A stretch of DNA of 64,000 nucleotides from Thermomicrobiales bacterium. Its GTDB lineage: Bacteria > Chloroflexota > Chloroflexia > Thermomicrobiales > UBA6265. Of the stretch, positions 8,150 to 16,082 are shown in pieces. Where the stretch lies: contig JAHBVL010000003.1 in the NCBI GenBank assembly GCA_019637585.1, positions 310,001 through 374,000 on the forward strand. The letters are read 5' to 3'. How positions within the stretch are numbered: the first letter of the stretch is position 1; each line of letters opens with the position of its first letter. The notes under the pieces were generated by a model, which worked only from the letters and a program-made list of their open reading frames with translations, searched no databases and was not told where the DNA came from. Both the position numbers and the translations under genes were made by a program.

Positions 8150-8630
8150 CGCGTCATCACCTGTAGGGGCGCACGGCGTGCACCCAACGCGTCCCAGACG
8201 ATGGTCGGCGGCGGGAAACGCCGTCTCCCACAGAATGGGCACACACCGCGTGCCCCTACAGTGTTGTGCGCGTCATCACCCATAGGGGCGCACGGCGTGC
8301 GCCCAACGCATCCCAGGCGATGGTCGGCGGGCGGGAAAACGCCGTCTCCCAAAAAATGGGCACACACCGTGTGCCCCTACGATGTCATGTGCGCCATCAC
8401 CTGTAGGGGCGCACGGCGTGCGCCCAACGCATCCCAGACGATAGTCGGCGGACGGGAAACACCATCTCCCACAGAATGCGCGCACACCGCGTGCCCCTAC
8501 AGTGTTGTGCGCGTCATCACCCGTAGGGGCGCACGGCGTGCGCCCAACGCGTCCCAGACGATGGTCGGCTGGCGGGAAACGCCGTCTCCCACAGAATGGG
8601 CACACACCGTGTGTCCCTACGATGTCGTGC
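8150..8630 (+). repeat. Four tandem copies of a 120-bp family A palindromic unit
   Basis: The units start near 8150, 8270, 8391 and 8511; a fragment of a fifth starts at 8631. Each carries inverted arms, GTAGGGGCGCACGGCGTGCG on the left and GGGCACACACCGTGTGCCCC followed by TAC on the right, around a core with GGCGGG and CGCCGTCTCCCA. Copies differ at few positions. Single family A arms occur again near 50298 and 55638. The copies fill most of the gap between argD and the next gene. Confidence 0.9.
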
Positions 8631-8678
8631 GCGTCACACGGGGGACGCGTTACAGTTTCATCTGCCGAAGGGGTGTCT

Positions 8679-10196
8679 ATGACTCGTCGACCGGCTTCGC
8701 GATCCCGTTATCTGGCGTTGCTCTTCGCATCGCTTCTCCTGTTGCTGCCAGCCTTCGCCAGCACGGCAGCAGCCCAAGAGAGCGCATGTGGGAACTGGGC
8801 GGTGGCGACAGCGCCCCTCCAGCCGGGCCAGCCACTGCCGGAGGACCAGGTCGATCTGACCACCCCTGATGGGACATTCCTCAATTCGCTGCCGTCGATT
8901 CAACCCCAAAGCGTCATTCCCACACGGCATGAGAATCGAGCGCTGATCCGGTCGCTCGATGGCGCCTACGCCCTGCTCGACACCACCACCGGAACAGCCA
9001 TGGAGCTCGATTTCGGGGAGAACCCAAGTCAGATCTATCACAACCCCTTTTACACCCAGTTGTCCGCCGGTACGCAGTTCGCGCTGTTCGGCGACCCGAT
9101 CGGTCAGGCGGCATTCCTGGTCGACCTGGAGACGGGGACCATCACTCCACTCAGCGATGTTGTCCCATCCACACTCCCTATGCTCCTGGGTATGGTGTCG
9201 TCAGACGATCACCATGCGATCGTTCAGATGGGAAATGACATCTCGCTCATCCCGCTCGACCCGGAAACGGGAACCGCCGGACCAGCCGAACAGCTCGATG
9301 CTCGGTTCGCGACCTTCACCAGCGACGGCCAGGCGATTGTGTTGATCGCGAATTGGGACGACGCAGGCGCCGAAATCCTGATCCGGGATTTGGCGAGTGG
9401 TGACGAAACCACGATCGCTCCCAAGGACAAGTGGTTCGGGGTGAGAGCCTTCAGCGACGGCGTGATCCTCGCTGCCCGCGACACTGAGCTCGTTCGGCTG
9501 ACTCCCGCCGGTGATCCCCCGCAAACGGTCTTCGATCTCGGTGGCGTGCCATTCGCCATGCGCTACGATCCCGGTTCCGGCAACCTGCTCGTTCGCCATG
9601 AAGGAGACGATGTCCAGAGTTGGTGGATTGTGGCAGTGGACGGTTCAGCCGAGCCGGTCGAGTTTCCCCTTCTCGACGATCAGCAAACCGTCAATCAAGG
9701 TCTCGAGGGTCGCTGGGCATTCTTCCCAGCGGGAGTTGCGCCGGGACCGGGTACACCGGGCAATCCCTATCTGTCGCTCGATCTGGCCACCGGAACCCTG
9801 ACCACGCTTCACACCCAAGACAGCAACGATATCTACTTCTTCGATCAGTTGCCGTCTGAGGATGGTCGCTACCGGCTGATTCAGGCCGTCTCCACGCCGC
9901 AAAGCCGGCTCTGGCTCCTGGATAGTGAGACCGGTTCCGCCACACTGGTCGGGCAGTCGACCGGCAACGCCGTCGGCACGCTTACGCCGGATGGGTGCTA
10001 CCTCGCTGTCGGCACGTTCGATGCACTTGGCGAGGGACGTCAGGGTGAGGTATTCATCCTCGATATCGCCACCGGCGCCACACTCGCCACGATCGAGGAC
10101 GCCTTGTTGCTCGGCTGGGCGCCCATCGAGACGTCCGCCCAACCGGACGGACGGGGACCGCGTGGCTTCTCTCCTGTGGGAAACAGCCCGGCCTAA
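8679..10196 (+). CDS. Secreted protein of unknown function, beta-propeller-like
   Basis: The 505-residue product starts with a basic stretch (MTRRPASRSR), a hydrophobic core rich in Leu (LALLFASLLLLLPAFA) and a likely cleavage after STAAAQ, so it is exported by Sec. The mature part has repeated segments of the kind 'D..TGT...L' (LLDTTTGTAMELD, LVDLETGTITPLSD, LSLDLATGTLTTL, LLDSETGSATLVG, ILDIATGATLATI), spaced as in WD40/YVTN-like propeller blades. No catalytic motif is recognised. The start is placed after the repeats because of AAGGGG upstream and the signal peptide. It converges on proS and the two stop codons overlap. It may sense or bind something outside the cell, but this is a guess. 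Confidence 0.7.
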   Translation: MTRRPASRSRYLALLFASLLLLLPAFASTAAAQESACGNWAVATAPLQPGQPLPEDQVDLTTPDGTFLNSLPSIQPQSVIPTRHENRALIRSLDGAYALLDTTTGTAMELDFGENPSQIYHNPFYTQLSAGTQFALFGDPIGQAAFLVDLETGTITPLSDVVPSTLPMLLGMVSSDDHHAIVQMGNDISLIPLDPETGTAGPAEQLDARFATFTSDGQAIVLIANWDDAGAEILIRDLASGDETTIAPKDKWFGVRAFSDGVILAARDTELVRLTPAGDPPQTVFDLGGVPFAMRYDPGSGNLLVRHEGDDVQSWWIVAVDGSAEPVEFPLLDDQQTVNQGLEGRWAFFPAGVAPGPGTPGNPYLSLDLATGTLTTLHTQDSNDIYFFDQLPSEDGRYRLIQAVSTPQSRLWLLDSETGSATLVGQSTGNAVGTLTPDGCYLAVGTFDALGEGRQGEVFILDIATGATLATIEDALLLGWAPIETSAQPDGRGPRGFSPVGNSPA

Positions 10197-11929
10197 AGCC
10201 CGGCCGCTACCAGCTCTTCGGCGGCAATCACATCCAGCTCAGCGAGGATAGCCTCAACGGCTCCGTCCATCGACACGAACTCCGGTTCGCTCGCGCTGCG
10301 CCGCTTGATTTCCAATTGCCCCTTGGCCAGGTTCCGGGAGCTCACCGCGATCCGCAATGGGTTGCCGATCAGGTCGGCGTCATTGAACTTGACCCCCGGG
10401 CGCTCGTCTCGATCGTCGTACAGCACCTCGACACCGGCAGCCTTCAACGCCTCATAGAGCGCGTCGGCCTGCGCGATCGTTTCGGTGTCGTCTGCTGACC
10501 CAATCGCCACCAGCGACACGTGGTAGGGAGCAATCGCGATCGGCCACAGAATGCCCTTGTCGTCGTAGCGCTGCTCGATCACGGTCGCCAATAGCCGACC
10601 GCTGCCAATGCCATACGACCCCATGACCACCGGGTGTTCCTGCCCCTCAGCATCGAGATAGGTCGCTCCCAGGGCTTCCGAATATCGCGTGCCCAGCTTA
10701 AAGATATTGCCGGCCTCGATCGCCCGCTCGGCGCGCATCGATTCGCGGCAATCGGGACAGGGGTAACCAGCTTGCGCGGAGGCGATGTCCGTCACCACGT
10801 CTGCCTGGTAATCGCGACCGAGATTGACATTCAGCAGGTGATAGCCCGGTTTGTTGGCGCCCGCCACCAGGTTCCGCGCATCGCGAACACTCTCGTCCAC
10901 CACAATGAATGCGCCTTTGACACCCACCGGCGATCCGTATCCGGCTTCCGCGCCGACAGCCTTGATCTGCTCGACTGTCGCCGGCACCAGCCCACCTTCA
11001 CCAGTGGCTGTGCGCAACTTCGTTTCGTTGATTTCCAGATCACCACGGATCACCGCGAAGATGAAGCGCCCCGATTCGCCCATGTAGAAAACCGCTTTCG
11101 CCGTTTTCGAGGTCGGGATCTTCAGGTAGTCGGCCAGCAACTGAATGGTGGTCGTATTCGGCGTTTCCACCTCTTCCATGGGCAATGGCGCGTCATCGCT
11201 GGCGGCATCGCGGCCAAATCTCGCCACTTCCTGATTCGATGCGTAGCCACAGGAGTCGCAGATCAGAATGGTGTCTTCACCATTCGGCGAAAAGGCCATG
11301 AATTCTTCCGATTTCGATCCGCCCATCATCCCTACATCGGCAGTGACGACGATGAATCGCAGTCCCGTCCGCCGGAAAATGCGGTCGTAGGCGATCCAGT
11401 GCTTGCTATACGACTCCTCCAGCCCGGCCTCGTCCAGGTCGAGGGAATAGGAGTCTTTCATGGTGAATTCGCGGACCCGGATCAGCCCACCGCGAGAGCG
11501 AGGCTCATCGCGAAACTTGGTCTGGAGGTGATAGACGATCTGCGGCAGCTGCCGGTAGGAGTTGATCTCCGTTGATGCCAACTGGGCCACCACCTCTTCA
11601 TGCGTCAGCGCCAGCACCATGTCCCGGTCGGATCGATCCTTCCACCGGGCCAGCTCTGGTCCGACGACCTGGTAACGACCCGACTGCCGCCAGAGATCGG
11701 CCGGGTGCACGACAGGCATCATCATTTCCTGCCCGCCGATGGCATCCATTTCCTCGCGAATGATGTCCTCGATCTTGTTGACCACCCGCCAGCCCAGCGG
11801 CAGCAGACTGAACAGTCCGGCGCCCAACGGCCGGATCAGACCCGCGCGGAGACTGAGCTGGTGACTGATGATCTCGACATCGGCCGGCGCCGCTCGCAGC
11901 GTGCGACCGAACATATGGGACATACGCAT
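10193..11929 (-). CDS. proS: Prolyl-tRNA synthetase
   Basis: This class II synthetase charges tRNA-Pro in the cytoplasm. The 578-residue protein is the long bacterial form. Motif 1 lies around RPLGAGLFSLLPLGWRV, motif 2 in FRDEPRSRGGLIRVREFTMKDSY, and motif 3 near VMGSYGIGSGRLLATVIEQ. Between motifs 2 and 3 lies the editing domain (about residues 210-390, with TNTTTIQLLADYLKI.. and TGEGGLVPATVEQI). A C-terminal anticodon-binding domain begins near APYHVSLVAIGS. The ATG at 11929 has GAGAGGT ten bases ahead; longer starts are not supported by the family. No T-box was seen upstream. It ends against the convergent secreted-protein gene. Confidence 0.92.
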   Translation of the reverse strand: MRMSHMFGRTLRAAPADVEIISHQLSLRAGLIRPLGAGLFSLLPLGWRVVNKIEDIIREEMDAIGGQEMMMPVVHPADLWRQSGRYQVVGPELARWKDRSDRDMVLALTHEEVVAQLASTEINSYRQLPQIVYHLQTKFRDEPRSRGGLIRVREFTMKDSYSLDLDEAGLEESYSKHWIAYDRIFRRTGLRFIVVTADVGMMGGSKSEEFMAFSPNGEDTILICDSCGYASNQEVARFGRDAASDDAPLPMEEVETPNTTTIQLLADYLKIPTSKTAKAVFYMGESGRFIFAVIRGDLEINETKLRTATGEGGLVPATVEQIKAVGAEAGYGSPVGVKGAFIVVDESVRDARNLVAGANKPGYHLLNVNLGRDYQADVVTDIASAQAGYPCPDCRESMRAERAIEAGNIFKLGTRYSEALGATYLDAEGQEHPVVMGSYGIGSGRLLATVIEQRYDDKGILWPIAIAPYHVSLVAIGSADDTETIAQADALYEALKAAGVEVLYDDRDERPGVKFNDADLIGNPLRIAVSSRNLAKGQLEIKRRSASEPEFVSMDGAVEAILAELDVIAAEELVAAGL

Positions 11930-12133
11930 AGGAAAGACGACCTCTCGCCAGACACAATCCGCCCACCAGGAGCGGTCCGAACGGCCAATTCTACGCTTGC
12001 CAAGCCATCCCCGTCTCAATTCGACGCTGCACTCCGGCAGACCATAGGCGATGTCCTGCACAATACCGGAGGAATTCATGGGGGTGCAGTGCGATGCCGC
12101 CCCTGCTCGAACGCTGGAAAGGTCTGGAAATCG

Positions 12134-13141
12134 ATGTCTCGCGAGCGTCCACTACGGCTCGGATTCTTCTCGTATCTGCAGGGGGATCAGCCGGCGCCTC
12201 AGCTGTATGAGCAAACGATCGAGCACTTCGTGGCCGCCGACGCTGCCGGATTCCACACCGCCTGGGTAGCTCAGCATCATTTCGGTCATCATGGCGGCCT
12301 TCCGGCGCCGATGGTCTTTTTCAGTGCGCTGGCGGAGCGCACCCGCGCGATTGGGCTGGGTACCGCGATCGTCGCGCTCCCGCACGAGAATATCTATCGC
12401 GTGGCAGAAGATGCGGCCATCATCGAAACCCTGCATCCTGGCCGGCTGCAGCTCGGCGTCGGCACCGGATTCTCCAGCGACGCCGTGCTCGCCATGTTCG
12501 GCACCAGCCCGAACCGTCGCGAGGTCTATGACACGGGAATCGACACCCTGATCAGGGCATTCGAAGGTCAACCGCTCAACGCCAGCGGCGATTGTCTCTA
12601 TCCGCCGGCTCCGGCATTGCGCCATCGCATCTGGGAATCACCTGGCAGCGAGGAACGCGTCGCGGAGGCGGCGCGACGCGGCAGCGGACTTCTCCTCTCC
12701 CGCGTCGCCATTGGCGGCGCACCCCACTCCACGCATCCCATCCAGCGGAAACTCGTCGACCGCTACTATGCGGAGCTTCCCGCTGGCGTCGAACCCCGGA
12801 TCGGCATGTCGCGCACCGTCTATCCGGCCACGAATCCGGCGCGCGCCGAACGAGACCTGCGAGATGGGCTGGCCGCGTCCGAAGAAGAGCTCGCCAAACA
12901 GGGTCGAGCCGTAGGGTTGTCGATCGACGAGCTGCTCTCGCACTACAACATCCACTACGGCTCGGTCGACGAGGTCACGACCTCGCTCGCTCAGGAACCC
13001 CTCATCGATGAGATCACCGATCTCATCTGCCAGGTGCAACCCGGATTGCCGGCTCACGAGCAAATCCTGGAAACGATCGGACTGATCGCCTCAGACGTCG
13101 CGCCGGCAATCGGCTGGCGAAATCCCACAACCAACCCGTAG
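12134..13141 (+). CDS. Luciferase-like (LLM) flavin-dependent oxidoreductase
   Basis: The 335-residue protein belongs to the bacterial luciferase-like superfamily. LRLGFFSYLQGDQP opens the barrel; FHTAWVAQHHFGHHGGLPAPMVFFSALAERT and IGLGTAIVALPHENIYRVAEDAAIIETLHPGRLQLGVGTG are the typical flavin-side strands near residues 40-115. The C-terminal third (AHEQILETIGLIASDVAPAIG) matches the CE1758-like FMN-dependent branch. The ATG has a weak GGTCTGGAAA ahead of it. The gene stands alone, divergent from proS and followed by the MITE. The substrate is unknown, and it is not closely similar to the LLM protein in the lysine operon. Confidence 0.78.
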   Translation: MSRERPLRLGFFSYLQGDQPAPQLYEQTIEHFVAADAAGFHTAWVAQHHFGHHGGLPAPMVFFSALAERTRAIGLGTAIVALPHENIYRVAEDAAIIETLHPGRLQLGVGTGFSSDAVLAMFGTSPNRREVYDTGIDTLIRAFEGQPLNASGDCLYPPAPALRHRIWESPGSEERVAEAARRGSGLLLSRVAIGGAPHSTHPIQRKLVDRYYAELPAGVEPRIGMSRTVYPATNPARAERDLRDGLAASEEELAKQGRAVGLSIDELLSHYNIHYGSVDEVTTSLAQEPLIDEITDLICQVQPGLPAHEQILETIGLIASDVAPAIGWRNPTTNP

Positions 13142-13277
13142 TGGAAACGCATGCGTTTCCTTTTGTGGGAGACGACGGTCGTCCGAACGCCAACCACCGC
13201 TGCACATGAGGTCAGCAACGCATGCGTTGCATCTACATCTGGCGTCGTCGGTCCAGCGGAGCCCTGATCCCCGCCCC

Positions 13278-13415
13278 TAGAGCGGTTGCGAAAACTTGTG
13301 CTCGACCACCGCGCTCCCCGGACCAATTGATCCGTCATTCTGAGCGCAAGCGAAGAATCTCCCGCCGCAGCGGTGCCCTCAACCACGCGGTGCATAACTT
13401 TGCGCAACCGCTCTA
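13278..13415. mobile_element. MITE of 138 bp with TA-bounded terminal inverted repeats
   Basis: The ends TAGAGCGGTTGCG and CGCAACCGCTCTA are perfect inverted repeats of 13 bases and continue imperfectly (about 20 of 24 match). The outer TA on each side would fit the TA target duplication of IS630/Tc1-type elements. There is no transposase inside. The interior holds a half copy of the family C repeat (GTCATTCTGAGCG.. at about 13335). The right end supplies the stop codon of the cytochrome c gene. Confidence 0.7.
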
Positions 13416-13889
13416 ACTCTCGTCTTCGCTCAGCGACCGGATAAACGCGACCAGATTCGCGACATCCGCGTCGGTCAGGATCGCGCCATACGGCGGCATG
13501 GCCCCGGCGGGGAATCCCTTGACGACCTTCGCGTTGGGATCGAGGATCGACTCCACCAGATAGTCCTCATCGACCACGACGACACTGCCATCTTCGAGTT
13601 CGACTTCGTGACCGTAGATGCCCAACCAGGTCGGACCGACCATCTGGCGCCCGTCGGTCGAGTGGCACGCCAGACACTGGGCGGCAAGCGCTTTCCCCGC
13701 CTCGACATCCCCCATCAGGGCCACCGGTGAGGCAGCCGGAGACGCTGCGGGCGACGCGGCCGGAGATCCTTCCGGTGATCCCTCCGGTGACGCATCACCC
13801 TGAAGCGCGGAACCTCCCAGCGGACCGGCGATCAACGCCGCCACGACCAGCCCCACAACGACCATGAGAATTGATGCCCGTCGCACCAT
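13413..13889 (-). CDS. Membrane-anchored cytochrome c of the nos cluster
   Basis: This is a 158-residue exported c-type cytochrome. An N-terminal hydrophobic segment (residues 5-30) is a signal anchor. A low-complexity linker of Ser-Pro-Glu/Ala repeats (residues 34-56) follows, then one haem site C72-LA-C75-H76 and the axial methionine Met131 in GAMPPYG. A GGGAGGG site eight bases ahead supports the ATG at 13889; the upstream in-frame GTG at 13925 overlaps the nosL stop and is the alternative. As the last gene of the nos cluster it probably feeds electrons to NosZ, as NosC-type cytochromes do. Its TAG stop lies in the end of the MITE, so the original C terminus may have been slightly different. 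Confidence 0.82.
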   Translation of the reverse strand: MVRRASILMVVVGLVVAALIAGPLGGSALQGDASPEGSPEGSPAASPAASPAASPVALMGDVEAGKALAAQCLACHSTDGRQMVGPTWLGIYGHEVELEDGSVVVVDEDYLVESILDPNAKVVKGFPAGAMPPYGAILTDADVANLVAFIRSLSEDES

Positions 13890-13921
13890 AATCCATCCCT
13901 CCCGATTCACTGCGCGTTCAC

Positions 13922-14392
13922 TCACGACATCATCGCGTCAAATGTCCAGCTCGATAGCAATTCCTCCCAGCGAAAGACCGACCCACCCTGCTCGGCGGCA
14001 AATGTCGTTGCTTCCTGCTCGCTGTCGAAGGGGAAAACGCCCGATCCCATCGGCGTCGGGGTTTCCATCGTCACCGCGTACCAGGCTTTCGTGGCGTCGA
14101 TCCACTCCAATGATGGATAGCCGTGCACCCACGCCCGGCGCCCGCCCAACCCCTCCGCCTGGACGGTCGCGACCATCTCACCGGCATCGTCGAAGAGCAG
14201 TGCGTTCCCTTTGTCATCGACGATGCCGCTGGCGAACCGCTCTTCCGAGATGATCATTCCGCAGCGGTCGCAGTTATCTCGTCCCAGCTTGATCTCCGGT
14301 GGATCGTCGGCCGACGCGGCATCGTCGCCGCAACCGGCCAGCACAAACGGCAGCGCTGCTCCCGTTGCCAGCAATGCCCGACGCGTAATCAT
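13922..14392 (-). CDS. nosL: NosL copper chaperone lipoprotein
   Basis: NosL is an outer-leaflet lipoprotein that delivers Cu(I) for assembly of the NosZ copper sites. The 156-residue product starts with TRRALLATGAALPFVLAGC, which is a lipobox ending at Cys21 with a twin-arginine flavour. The copper motif NCDRCGMIIS (Cys41, Cys44, Met46) is intact, and WVHGYPSLEWIDATKAWYA is the typical NosL core. The start overlaps the nosY stop (ATGA). Confidence 0.88.
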   Translation of the reverse strand: MITRRALLATGAALPFVLAGCGDDAASADDPPEIKLGRDNCDRCGMIISEERFASGIVDDKGNALLFDDAGEMVATVQAEGLGGRRAWVHGYPSLEWIDATKAWYAVTMETPTPMGSGVFPFDSEQEATTFAAEQGGSVFRWEELLSSWTFDAMMS

Positions 14393-15234
14393 TGGAAATC
14401 CGTTCGCTTGAAGAGCCAGTATCCAATTGGCAGCGGAACGATGATCCAGAGCGCCAGGAGACCCAGCATCAGGTAGGAGAAGCTGCTGCCGAACCGGTCG
14501 ACCGCGTAGATCCCGGCGGGACCGAGCACATCGAGCGACGTGTGCAGCAGATCGACGCTGACCAGCTTGAAGACATCGAGCGGGTTCAGCATGGTCAGGG
14601 TCAGCAACGATTCCGAACTGACTCCAAGCACGATCGAGCTGCCCATGATGCCCAGATCGCCCACGATGACGAAGAGGAGCCAGCAGGTGAGCGCGATACC
14701 GAGCGCCGCCGCCGTCTGTCGCGAAAAGCTCGAGATCGCAATGCCCACGCTGAGCATGGCCAACCCGAGCAAAAGCGTCAGCAACACCAGCACCAGGAAA
14801 TCCCCGGCTCCTCCCGCTCCGCCGCGGATCGCCATCACGACTCCCGCCCCTCCAAAACCGACGAGGAGGAGGAGAATGAATGACGCCGCCGCGCCAAGGA
14901 ACTTGCCGGCGAAGACCTCCAGCGCCGTGATGGGTTGGGCCAGCAGATAGTCGAGCGATCGGTCCTGCCGGTCACCGACGATCACCTGCGCGCCGGTTGT
15001 CAGACCAATCAGCGGCACCATCAGGAGAAGGAGGTTGAGCAGACCGGCCGATGTCCGGCCAAATCCCGCTTGCCCGGTCAGGTCGGACGCACTCAGCGCC
15101 ACGGCGGCGAATCCCGTGATCAGCGCCGTGAAAATCAGCGTGTACAGAACGAACCACCGGTGACGCACCGCCGTGCGCGTTTCCTTGACCGCGATCGCCG
15201 CGACTACTGCTCGGTCCATGCGTACCGCTCCCAT
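14389..15234 (-). CDS. nosY: NosY ABC-2 type permease
   Basis: NosY is the membrane part of the NosFY transporter, which works with NosD and NosL in maturing the CuZ centre. The 281-residue protein shows about six hydrophobic segments. A conserved cytoplasmic loop after the second (GDRQDRSLDYLLAQPITALEVFAGKFLGA) is typical of NosY and ABC-2 permeases. The end KRTDFQ is also typical. It overlaps nosF by 31 bases; the ATG at 15219, preceded by GGGAG, is an equally good start. Confidence 0.88.
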   Translation of the reverse strand: MGAVRMDRAVVAAIAVKETRTAVRHRWFVLYTLIFTALITGFAAVALSASDLTGQAGFGRTSAGLLNLLLLMVPLIGLTTGAQVIVGDRQDRSLDYLLAQPITALEVFAGKFLGAAASFILLLLVGFGGAGVVMAIRGGAGGAGDFLVLVLLTLLLGLAMLSVGIAISSFSRQTAAALGIALTCWLLFVIVGDLGIMGSSIVLGVSSESLLTLTMLNPLDVFKLVSVDLLHTSLDVLGPAGIYAVDRFGSSFSYLMLGLLALWIIVPLPIGYWLFKRTDFQ

Positions 15235-16082
15235 TCAAAATCCTCGATATCGACGCCATCCCGGGCCAGCGAGCTCAGAACATCCGCCTTCTGGTCCAGC
15301 CGGATAGCCACCGTGACGACTCGTCCCTCGCCCCGTCCCTGAAGCCCTAGCCGGGTCAGGGTGTCGATAGCCACATCCCGGTGACCGTTCCGCAGGAAAA
15401 CCACCAGTCTCGACTCATTGCCCAGCGACGTGCGGAACCCCTGGGGCGTTTGTTCCTGTTCGAGAACACCCCCGTCCAGCAGCAGAATGCGGTCGGCCAG
15501 CGCCAGCACATCTTCCGGACGGTGGGAGGAGAAGAGGAGGGTCATTCCCTGACTGCGAAGCTCGTGCAGCAGCTGCAGAAGTTCCGCCCGGCCCTTGGCA
15601 TCGAGATTGGCGGTCGGCTCGTCGAGGAGGAGGATCGATGGCGTGCCGATCAGCGCCAGGGCCAGCGCCAGCCGCTGTTTCATGCCGCCGGAGAGCGCCT
15701 GCATCTCCTTGTTCACCTGCGCTTCGATGCCAAGCTGGGTCAACCGGTGCAGAGACTCCTCGGGATCGGCCCGTTTCAGCTTGGCGATGTAGGTGACCAT
15801 TTCCCCAACCGTCAACGGCTGAACCGGCAGGTCCTGGGGGACATACCCGATCGCCGCCCGGGCCTGCTGTCCGGCCGAAACGGGGTCGAACCCATTGATG
15901 GTGATCGAACCCTCGAACTTGGCCAGTCCCAGCAGGCAGCGCATGATCGTCGTCTTGCCGGCGCCGTTCGGTCCCCAGAGCGCGGCCGCTTCGCCCGCGC
16001 CGAGCTGAAAGGAGACCTTGTCCAGCGCCGGAAACTCGCCGTAGTACTTGGATACGCTGTTGACGGAGATGACAGGTTTCAC
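15204..16082 (-). CDS. nosF: NosF ABC transporter ATPase
   Basis: NosF is the ATPase of the NosFY exporter required for NosZ copper-site assembly. The 292-residue protein has Walker A GPNGAGKTT (residues 37-45), the Q-loop near GYVPQDLPV, signature LSGGMKQ, Walker B ILLLDEPTANLD and the switch histidine in FSSHRPED. The roughly 90-residue C-terminal extension (from about GVLEQEQ) is usual for NosF. The ATG overlaps the nosD stop (ATGA) and the gene continues into nosY. Confidence 0.9.
   Translation of the reverse strand: MKPVISVNSVSKYYGEFPALDKVSFQLGAGEAAALWGPNGAGKTTIMRCLLGLAKFEGSITINGFDPVSAGQQARAAIGYVPQDLPVQPLTVGEMVTYIAKLKRADPEESLHRLTQLGIEAQVNKEMQALSGGMKQRLALALALIGTPSILLLDEPTANLDAKGRAELLQLLHELRSQGMTLLFSSHRPEDVLALADRILLLDGGVLEQEQTPQGFRTSLGNESRLVVFLRNGHRDVAIDTLTRLGLQGRGEGRVVTVAIRLDQKADVLSSLARDGVDIEDFEWERYAWTEQ

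Noticed and set aside
8150-8630. CRISPR array
   Set aside because: The whole 120-base unit repeats without unique spacers and there are no cas genes nearby.
8147-8869. A plus-strand frame through the 120-bp tandem array
   Set aside because: The translated product is only the repeat unit read four times; there is no ribosome site and the real gene starts at 8679 in another frame.
11600-12133. N-terminal extension of the second luciferase-like protein into the proS gene
   Set aside because: The extension is antisense to proS and the conserved barrel starts right at the ATG at 12134.
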